DNA from: Cylindrotheca closterium
Taxonomy: Eukaryota; Bacillariophyta; Bacillariophyceae; Bacillariales; Bacillariaceae
NCBI GenBank assembly: GCA_933822405.4
Contig: CAKOGP040001963.1
Span: 1-12,448, forward strand
DNA: 12,448 nucleotides
Direction of reading: 5' to 3'
This document shows, piece after piece, positions 1-7,184 of this stretch (position 1 is the stretch's first letter; each line of letters opens with the position of its first letter). The notes below the pieces were generated by a model. It saw only the letters and a list, made by a program, of their open reading frames with translations, did not search any database and was not told where the DNA came from. The translations under genes were made by a program, and so were the position numbers.

Positions 1-556
1 CGGGGCATTTGGATATTGCCTGACCAAAGTGTTCCGCGGTGCGAGAGGACCAGGTGATAAATGCTTGGTTCCCAAAAACCTCCTGCCTCCAAGCCTTCTT
101 GTAGAGCCGGTGAAACTTGGACACCTTTAGTTTCTTGTTGTACGCAACAAGCGGTCGTCCTTGCACTGCGCCGTCCTCGGCGGTTTTGGAAGGAGGGGGT
201 TGCTTGCGTTGGCTCTTGGTAATCGTGGGATCAGGATTATCCTTGGTGAGATCGATCGACAAAGGAGTGGTAGAGTTCGATCGAGCTTTGGCCATGAGGC
301 CAACCTGACCTTGGGCAACTTCAGATGGGAGGAGCGAGCGACCTTTCATTGCGCCATCCTCGGCGGTTTTTGAAGGGTTTCGCTTGCTGCGGCGCTGGGG
401 AGTTGTGATGGCAGGGTTGTCCTTTGTCAGAGCAATCGACGACTGAGTGGTCGAATTTGATCGGGTTTTTTCCTCGAGACCTCCCTGACCTTGGTCAGCT
501 ACAGTCATGATCGAATTCGGGTCCTTCTCCGGCGGGTTCACGATGCTATCCTTCAT
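1..556 (-). CDS. Unrecognised protein, N-terminal part with tandem ~60-residue repeat (runs off left edge)
   Basis: An open frame of 185 codons reads leftward from an ATG at 556 to the window edge with no stop, so the gene is 3'-truncated here. A TAA lies in frame five codons upstream of this ATG, which makes it the first Met of the frame. The protein is hydrophilic and rich in Ser, Thr, Lys, Arg and Pro, with no signal peptide or membrane segment. Residues 19-75 and 80-136 are two copies of one unit sharing RSNSTT, LTKDNP and SKTAEDGA blocks. A basic, aromatic segment follows (about residues 137-170, with KLKVSKFHRLYKKAWRQEV), which looks more like folded sequence. I do not recognise the family. 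The basic charge would fit a nuclear or nucleic-acid-associated protein, but that is inference. Conservation of both repeat copies in one frame supports real coding. Confidence 0.7.
   Translation of the reverse strand, partial: MKDSIVNPPEKDPNSIMTVADQGQGGLEEKTRSNSTTQSSIALTKDNPAITTPQRRSKRNPSKTAEDGAMKGRSLLPSEVAQGQVGLMAKARSNSTTPLSIDLTKDNPDPTITKSQRKQPPPSKTAEDGAVQGRPLVAYNKKLKVSKFHRLYKKAWRQEVFGNQAFITWSSRTAEHFGQAISKCP
149..502 (-). repeat. Tandem duplication of ~180 bp inside the left-edge gene
   Basis: Two in-frame copies (332-502 and 149-319 on the minus strand) have a period of 180-183 nt. At DNA level the block reading ctcggcggtttt on the plus strand occurs at both ends of the unit (near 177 and 359). 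Copies differ at many positions, so the duplication is not recent, yet the frame is kept. Confidence 0.75.
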
Positions 557-1005
557 GTTGATGTAAATTTAATTCCTGTTTCAACAACAACAACTGTTTT
601 CCTTTACGTACGAAACGCGTAGGACTGGTACAGTTTTGTTTTGGAGAAGCGTGTGGAAGAATATTTTCTACCTTTTGTTTTTTGATTTTTGAGTTTTATG
701 AGGACTGGCGTAATCTCGTTTGGTACAAATTTGTAGTATGCAATCATCCTACTAGGCCAATCACGCTAGACATTGAGTCATGAAGTGGAGGCGGCGCCTG
801 GTAATCCGTAGGATTACCCTTAAATTCCGGATGAATTCAATAGAACAAAGTGGAGCTTGAACTCGATGCCCCCATGCTGAGGGGGATGGAAAAGTCTGTC
901 TATTTCCCATCAGAAACCTCGGATTGATCCAAGGTGTGTCCCTGCAGAGGACGTCATTTCTTTCAAGGTAAAGCTAATTTAGTTTGTTTTAAAAACGAGT
1001 GAAAT
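557..1005. promoter_or_regulatory. Intergenic region: 5' flank of left-edge gene and 3' flank of EF-hand gene
   Basis: These 449 bp hold no convincing ORF. Both neighbours are on the minus strand, so the left part should carry the promoter and 5' UTR of the gene starting at 556, and the right part the 3' end of the EF-hand gene. The visible structures are a perfect 8-bp inverted repeat at 800-818 and a GACGTCA bZIP-type core at 950-956. The DNA around 590-735 is T-rich on the plus strand. Confidence 0.5.
800..818. repeat. Perfect inverted repeat GGTAATCC-gta-GGATTACC
   Basis: Two 8-bp arms flank a 3-nt spacer. It lies 244 bp upstream of the left-edge gene's ATG, so it could be a dimeric factor site or a short hairpin in the 3' UTR of the EF-hand gene. 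No flanking duplication marks it as a mobile element. Confidence 0.6.
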
Positions 1006-4000
1006 TCAACGATCGACAATGATCCACTTCTGTAAATCCAATAACTCAAGCCACGGAATATTGCTATATCCCACCTGAGTATACCATTCTGCAAACTCGT
1101 CGAAACAGATCTGATGCTGACCTTGATCCTGTTTTTGGAAAGTTTGATTGGCAGCCCACATTGACCCACCTTCCACCACACGGGCTAAGGCTGCAGAGCC
1201 TCTGTCGTACTGCGACCCATCACTTGTTGTCATCACATCTTGGTTGATATCACCATCGAGCGTATCAATTGAAACAAGATTTAACAAAACTGTCAAAAAA
1301 GATCTCAAATATCTTGCGGAATCATGCCGCGACAATCTTCCCCCTTTGTCTCTACCCAACATCTCAAAAGCAAACTCTAGCTTGTCACTTTTCTTGCCTT
1401 TACACAAGATAGTAATCCCACAGGCTATCTCTGTGGCATCTACTTGACCTCTTTCGGAATAATCAAACCCAGCATACAATCTGGAAAGGACATCTAAAAC
1501 AGTCTTCTCCGCATCAGCACTCTTTGCCTTCGCCAAGATCAAATTGCGCATAGCCAAGAGAAAGCCTTCCTTTGTAATCATTGCGACTTGACTTGCACCC
1601 TTGCCCACGAGTGCCTGCTTGAGAATTTCTTTGCTCACGACTTCACCCTCAAGCTTGCACAATCCACTGTCTTCAAGTATATGCCGTATATGGCGAATTC
1701 GTTTTTGACTCACTGCGACTACATACCCAGCGTTTTGACCTTCGACAATCAAGTGGAATTTCAAAGAAGAAGTCTTGGAAACACCGATTTGTTGTTCTTG
1801 TTGGGGTCTGGGGGAGTATGAAAATGATCGAGATATCTTGTTCAAAACAGCATCGTTTTCTTTGTCAGTAGGTTCCATGAGCATAAGATCCATTTCATCA
1901 ATGCTTTCCATTGGCATAATAGCATTGTCATCGTCGTCGAAAAAAGACGAGTCCACAGCATCATCAGGTGGAGGTGGTGGGCAATCCAACTCCTCATTGA
2001 GCATAGTACCAAAACCAAAACCGGAGGTTTCTTGAGCTGACGTTTGAATCAGTGGGAGGGCCTCCATTTCTTCCGTAAGCACCCACTTCTGTAAGTCAAG
2101 AAGTTCAAGCCACGGAGCACTCTCGTAGCCTCCTTCATTGTACCAAAGGCCAAATTCATCAAAGTCTACGCGATCTTTCTTTTTTGTTTTCCACTGGTAC
2201 CTGATGACATCATCAGTGACCATATTTGCTGTATCAGCAATATATCTATTTACAGAATCGTCGCTCAGATCCAAGCTTTGTCGGCAGCAGGAAAACATGA
2301 CAATTAGAAAAGATCGTAGAAAGAGAAATAATTCTGCCCCATTCAGAGAGTTCGCATTAGCCACTGAATTCTTCGCCCGTTTTGTTTCATTGCATCGTTG
2401 ATCGAACACTCCGAACGCGAATGCCAGCTTTGTGCTTTTCTTGCCACCGCACAAAAGAGTCAACCCTCCCATGAGTTCATTCAATGGAACATTATCCATT
2501 TGATGGAGGTCAAAGCTGTGGAATAAATTCCTCACCACTTCTCTACAATTGGATACTGACTTGGCAGTTCCGCTTGCTCCTCTCTTTTTCTGGGATGTTC
2601 TGAAAGCAATTGTTTCTTCCATGTATCGAGTGAATGCGCTCCTGTTCACCGTCATATTTTTCCCCCGTTTCCTTGAATTTGATGCTTCGTTTCTTGCGAC
2701 GTTGAATAGCGAGGACCAAACATCATCTGGCGAGCAAGACAAAAGTCCCAACTTGTTGACGACGTCATTGACGTAAGTCGCGTCTTCCCTTAAAACCACA
2801 AGCGAGCGCTGGTTGGCAAGTGGAAATGTGAACAATACTTCTGTTTGAGGTCCAGAATTTTTGGGACTCGCATATAGATTCGATGGCGGAAGTATGCGCG
2901 ATCGACGGGGGGATATGTACTGTGGGGTTGCATTACCAGATGCAGGGAGTGATGGGACTCCCAAAGGGTCGTGCATAGCTAGCGATGGTGCCGAGGGACA
3001 ATCCGAAGAGTCACCGATCAGCGAGAGCAGTTTTTTCAAGTCTAACAACTCGAGCCAAGGTGCAACATTGTATCCACCGGAGGTGTACCAATCCGCGAAG
3101 CCATCAAATGTATGCATGACTCTGTCAGGTCGATGACCAGTCCTTTCCACGTGCTTGAGATAATGCGCAAGTGTCCACTTTGCTCCATTTTCGACCGCAG
3201 CGTGCATCGCCTTTCTTTTTGCACTGTTTTGCTTTGGTTTCATAACTCCATCTGAAGATGATGTCAAGAGGGAAATACCAACTAACATTGTGAGATAAGA
3301 GCGCAGGAACTGCGCTAACTGGGCAGTGCTTAATCCTTCAGCCTTTCCATTTTCGAGCAGATCGAAGCCTGAAGCAAGTTTTGAGCTCTTGTTGCCATCG
3401 CATAGAAAACAAAACCCAACAGCAAGCTCGCATGCATTTGCTTCCCCTGGTGCAAGCGGTTTTGCGCATGTGTTGAAGCAGCTGAAAAAGTCGACAAACG
3501 ATGACGAGAAGACATCTCGGTCCACCTTACTTAGTCTTCGTGAGGCAGTCGACCCCAACAGCTGGTGCAAGCATGTGTGGAATCGCTCGATTGGAATTAC
3601 TCTGAGCTTCACGCCGTCATGAGTGCAACTTTTTGAAGCAGAAAGCAAAATTTTTGCAATTTCGTTTGGATGCCGAGTTGCCAATCCAGTAGCCCGGACC
3701 AAGTTACGCAGAGTCAGTAGGTTTCCTTCGGAGATATTGATATGAAAATCGGAGTTTTCCCCTGCAATTTGGGATGCACCAGTGAAGTCAAACGAGACTA
3801 CTGTTCTACTGTGTGAGGGTTTGCCGAAAACTGTTGGGCATGGCACCCTAAACGCATCTGGTTTCTTTGTAGAAGTAGGCAATGGATGATGCTCGTTCTT
3901 CTTAGGACTCGTCTTCTGAGATCCGGATGTAGCATGCCTTTGTTCAGATGCATAAGCAGAATCAGCGATTACAGTTCCACGCTCAAGTACATTTCTCGAT

Positions 4001-4953
4001 AGCACTTCGCGTTCTTTTGTTACCATAGCGGGCCTTGTTGGAGTCTTCCATTTGGAGAGGTTCAAGAGGTCAAGCCACGGTGAAATTCTCCCACCTTCAG
4101 TATCTTTCCATGTACAAAACGTCTCGAAAGAGACAGCAAATGAAATATTCTGTATCGGGCTCTTCCGCTGACAGTATTTTACCAAGCAATCTGTAGCGTA
4201 TGCCGCAATTTCTTCGAATTCCTTGCGTACAGTGGAAATTCCGATTTGTTCACTTTCTTTCAGGGCTATCGATGAATCAAAAGACGAAGAAGGAGATTTG
4301 AGTTCTGGAATCGAGTCGCCAGACCTAGGAGAAGAACTATCGGACTGCTTCATCTTTTTTCTCAGTGGACCATCAATACAAGTATCCTCTTCCATTTCAA
4401 TCTCTACACTTGGACCTCGGTAGATACATGATGAGATCGCTACAATCACCGAACGGAATAGGGATTTCACCCCCTCTCGATCCAGAGCTTTTTCCACATG
4501 CTCCTTCCCACTGCCTAATGAAGCGTTTGACCCTAATATATCAAAAATAAGCCTCATCTTGCATCTGAAATCCATATCACAAAACACAAGTACACCAACG
4601 TGAATCTCCTTTGGAGACGAACCAGACGACTTCATCTTATTAAGGAACGAGCGCAGTGTTGAGTTCTCGCATTGATGAGCTGCATCCAGTACAACTTCGT
4701 GCAACGGTCTTGCTACTGATCGAGAGCAAGACTTGGAACTCCCATCCATGGTGGACTCCGCATCGCCGATTAAAGTTTGATTGCAGTCCGAAGACTTTTT
4801 GGCTAGCTTTGTCGCTGAAGGATCTGTGTGTCTCTTTTGCATGATGTCCAAGGTTGTTTCCATAGCGCTGCTCGCGTCCAATACTCGTTTGACATCATCT
4901 TGAGTAATGGAAAGGGTTATGGAAGGCACGGGACTGTCAGTTTCGACCGACAT
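1006..4953 (-). CDS. Large protein with four degenerate EF-hand-like modules
   Basis: This is an intronless frame of 1315 residues. The frame stays open to 5028, but the codon there is TTG; the first ATG is at 4953, and a TAA closes the frame further upstream. Four related modules span about residues 84-302, 383-643, 704-957 and 1065-1312. Each has a helical start, a block like CxxxxLCxGKKSxKLxFAF, an FLRSFL-type helix, an FDEFxxWY segment and a closing PWLELLDL motif (292-299, 632-639, 947-954, 1300-1307). Module 4 has the most EF-like loop (DYSERGQVDATE, 1164-1175: acid at 1, Gly at 6, Glu at 12). Module 3 has a weaker one (815-826), and modules 1 and 2 lack the acidic ligands. Linkers are Ser/Pro-rich, and the last carries PPPPP and acidic runs (about 992-1031). 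A calcium-sensor or scaffold role is inference. No catalytic domain or membrane segment is visible. Confidence 0.8.
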   Translation of the reverse strand: MSVETDSPVPSITLSITQDDVKRVLDASSAMETTLDIMQKRHTDPSATKLAKKSSDCNQTLIGDAESTMDGSSKSCSRSVARPLHEVVLDAAHQCENSTLRSFLNKMKSSGSSPKEIHVGVLVFCDMDFRCKMRLIFDILGSNASLGSGKEHVEKALDREGVKSLFRSVIVAISSCIYRGPSVEIEMEEDTCIDGPLRKKMKQSDSSSPRSGDSIPELKSPSSSFDSSIALKESEQIGISTVRKEFEEIAAYATDCLVKYCQRKSPIQNISFAVSFETFCTWKDTEGGRISPWLDLLNLSKWKTPTRPAMVTKEREVLSRNVLERGTVIADSAYASEQRHATSGSQKTSPKKNEHHPLPTSTKKPDAFRVPCPTVFGKPSHSRTVVSFDFTGASQIAGENSDFHINISEGNLLTLRNLVRATGLATRHPNEIAKILLSASKSCTHDGVKLRVIPIERFHTCLHQLLGSTASRRLSKVDRDVFSSSFVDFFSCFNTCAKPLAPGEANACELAVGFCFLCDGNKSSKLASGFDLLENGKAEGLSTAQLAQFLRSYLTMLVGISLLTSSSDGVMKPKQNSAKRKAMHAAVENGAKWTLAHYLKHVERTGHRPDRVMHTFDGFADWYTSGGYNVAPWLELLDLKKLLSLIGDSSDCPSAPSLAMHDPLGVPSLPASGNATPQYISPRRSRILPPSNLYASPKNSGPQTEVLFTFPLANQRSLVVLREDATYVNDVVNKLGLLSCSPDDVWSSLFNVARNEASNSRKRGKNMTVNRSAFTRYMEETIAFRTSQKKRGASGTAKSVSNCREVVRNLFHSFDLHQMDNVPLNELMGGLTLLCGGKKSTKLAFAFGVFDQRCNETKRAKNSVANANSLNGAELFLFLRSFLIVMFSCCRQSLDLSDDSVNRYIADTANMVTDDVIRYQWKTKKKDRVDFDEFGLWYNEGGYESAPWLELLDLQKWVLTEEMEALPLIQTSAQETSGFGFGTMLNEELDCPPPPPDDAVDSSFFDDDDNAIMPMESIDEMDLMLMEPTDKENDAVLNKISRSFSYSPRPQQEQQIGVSKTSSLKFHLIVEGQNAGYVVAVSQKRIRHIRHILEDSGLCKLEGEVVSKEILKQALVGKGASQVAMITKEGFLLAMRNLILAKAKSADAEKTVLDVLSRLYAGFDYSERGQVDATEIACGITILCKGKKSDKLEFAFEMLGRDKGGRLSRHDSARYLRSFLTVLLNLVSIDTLDGDINQDVMTTSDGSQYDRGSAALARVVEGGSMWAANQTFQKQDQGQHQICFDEFAEWYTQVGYSNIPWLELLDLQKWIIVDR

Positions 4954-5485
4954 CAGAAGTGTTTGAGTCAATTTCGTTGAAACTCTACTACAGTATCTGT
5001 TCTGTCCAAGCTCTACGTGTGTTGACAACAGAGAGGCTCCTTGAAGACTCCTTGAGAAACGAAAACCAGAAAATTACGAATGGATCCGTTAGCAGGATGA
5101 TAAATGGCGAATCTGCTTTAATAAAGCACTGTACTGTAGACAAAACGACAGCTACACGCAATTCTCCCATATGTTCACAGAAGATGCAGAATCATCTAGA
5201 GCAGTTCAGTTTAAAACGTCTTCTACTGCTGCGCTAGGCAAGTTGGTGGTAGGAATTGTGTAGGTAGATTTTGAATCGTTGTCGCAGGATACGTCCCTCG
5301 CTCGCCTTGCACTCACGCGCACACCGCACACCACACGAATTGAGTCACTCGACCGCACGGAAACTTGTACACCAAAACTCAAAACGTCAACAACAATCAA
5401 TCAAATTTGAAAATATCGGTACTACAGTACGAGTACAAGTATTTCACCGGCGTATATCTGTAGGCAGAAAGAAGGCAATACAAGC
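4954..5485. promoter_or_regulatory. Divergent promoter between the EF-hand gene and MGDG synthase
   Basis: These 532 bp separate two divergent start codons and must carry both 5' UTRs and promoters. No conserved ORF is visible; short frames here show no protein features. Near the MGDG synthase end there is a GTAC cluster (5419-5436) containing the near-palindrome GTACTACAGTAC. A related gtactgtaga string lies at 5131. No TATA box can be placed with confidence. Confidence 0.55.
5419..5436. repeat. GTAC cluster with inverted repeat GTACT-ac-AGTAC
   Basis: Three GTAC tetramers lie within 18 bp, and the first two form a 5+2+5 inverted repeat. It sits 50-67 bp upstream of the MGDG synthase ATG. 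It resembles the GTAC palindromes at 10452, 10909 and 11480-11536, all intergenic. Confidence 0.5.
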
Positions 5486-7067
5486 ATGCTGCGTATTGGA
5501 TATCTTCGACTGGTGATACTTCTCTGTATTCTGGTTTTGTCAAATGCATTTGTAACTCCAAATGGAGGATCATTGACATTTGGGGAGTCTAGAATCCTCC
5601 TACACAGTTCATTGTCTAGAACTGATGACGTCTACACAATACAAATTCTCATGTCTGATACTGGTGGAGGGCACCGTGCTTCTGCAAACGCCATCGAAGA
5701 TGCCTTGGACGCTCTTTATCCTGGAAAGTTTGAATGTGATATTGTGGACATCTACACTGAGTATGGACCATTCTTTCCGATCAACTCATATCCGTCAATG
5801 TACAAAATTATGGCCAAATATAGTTTCTTGTGGGAATCCTTCTACAACTTTGGCGAAACAGATTTTGGACTCTGGTTGAACGAAGTTCTTCTTGATACAT
5901 TCTGTTTTGAGCCGTTTAAGGAATGTTTAAACAGACCATCTGGTTCAACAAACAAGCGTGCAGACATGGTTGTGTCAGTGCACCCACTGTGCCAGGGTAC
6001 TCCACTGAAAATCCTTGCCAATCTGGATTCCGGTGGGAAAACATGTGACTTTAGTGCCCGAGACACCCCATTTGTAACTGTTGTGACAGATCTTGGCGGT
6101 GCACATATCACATGGTTCAACAAAAAGTGAGTAGCTACTGTACACAACGACGTTTCACCTTTTGGAGCTGTTCTTTCTCACTCTGAAACTAACCCAACAC
6201 TTTAGTGTTGATAAGTGTTTTGTTCCATCAGATGTACTGAACAAAAAAGCAGCATCCCGAGGTTTGAAAGAAGATCAAATTGTTCAGTATGGACTTCCCA
6301 TTCGAAGGGGGTTTTGGTCAAAGGTGGAAAATACTTCTCAATCCTCATCGAAGCCTTCCGGACTTTTTGAAATCTTGAACCGAAAAGGCGAACAAGCAGT
6401 AAGTCACCTGAGTGACAGAGAGAATGTTAGGCAGCACCTTGGATTGGAAACGGACTTGTCGACCGTTTTAGTTGTGGGAGGTGGCGATGGCATGGGCGGG
6501 ATCGTGGGTATTGCGGAGGCATTGGCCACTGCATTGGGAAATTACAGCGACGTTGTATCATACCAAATGGTTGTTGTCTGTGGAAGTAATGAAGAAGCAA
6601 AACAGACTTTGTCTGGCAAGGAGTACGGAGCTGGAGTCAAAGTTTCTGTTGAGGGTTATGTAAACAACATGGACGAATGGATGAAGGCAGCAGACGCCCT
6701 AGTCACAAAGGCAGGGCCAGGAACAATTGCAGAAGCGTCTATATGTGGTCTCCCGTGTATGCTTTTCGCGTATCTGTAAGTGAATTCCAATCTTAAATGT
6801 CTCTTTCGTTTTGCTCACTAGAGAGAATTCTGTCGTTTTGCCAGACCTGGTCAAGAAGAAGGCAACGTGCCTTATGTGGAATCCAATGGTTTTGGGAAGT
6901 ATAGTAGGGACCCCGATGTGATTGCAGAGACCGTGAGTTCGTGGCTGGCTTCACCAGAGAAGATGAAATCCATGCAGCAAGCAGCACAAACTGCTTCTCG
7001 CCCTTCAGCTACGCTTGACATTGCGGATGACATTGCGCAAATTGCGTTCGCTACAAGGCAACATTAA
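5486..7067 (+). CDS. MGD1: Monogalactosyldiacylglycerol (MGDG) synthase, plastid-targeted, three exons
   Basis: The enzyme transfers galactose from UDP-galactose to diacylglycerol, giving MGDG, the main plastid membrane lipid (GT28 family). Exons are 5486-6126, 6206-6775 and 6845-7067, giving 477 residues. Intron 1 (6127-6205, 79 bp) has GTGAGT, an ACTAAC branch site and TTTAG; intron 2 (6776-6844, 69 bp) has GTAAGT and GCCAG. Both are phase 2. Residues 1-21 form a signal peptide (LVILLCILVLSNA) followed by FVTP, a bipartite diatom plastid presequence with Phe at the cleavage site. Family motifs are SDTGGGHRASA (57-67), VSVHP (163-167), VTDLGGAHITWF (200-211), YGLPIRRGF (242-250), VVGGGDGMGG (303-312) and TKAGPGTIAEA then LPGQEEGNVPY across exons 2 and 3. 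The ATG has A at -3. The family call is secure; the exact isoform letter is assigned by family name only. Confidence 0.95.
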
Positions 7068-7184
7068 AAAAATATGTGCCTCTACTCCTCATGACTAGAA
7101 AAATGCAGTATTTTCAATCGTAGTTACTGCAATGCTATAAATGCAATGCGATAAAATCAATATTCCGAGGGGTAGCGTGGGAGC
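7068..7184. other. Short convergent intergenic region
   Basis: Only 117 bp separate the stop codons of the convergent MGDG synthase and PI4K genes, so their 3' UTRs probably overlap or abut. No canonical AATAAA is present on either strand. The sequence is A/T-rich just after the MGDG synthase stop. Confidence 0.6.

Noticed and set aside
4959..5237. 92-codon plus-strand frame at the 5' end of the EF-hand gene
   Set aside because: It is mostly intergenic, has no recognisable features and overlaps the likely divergent promoter.
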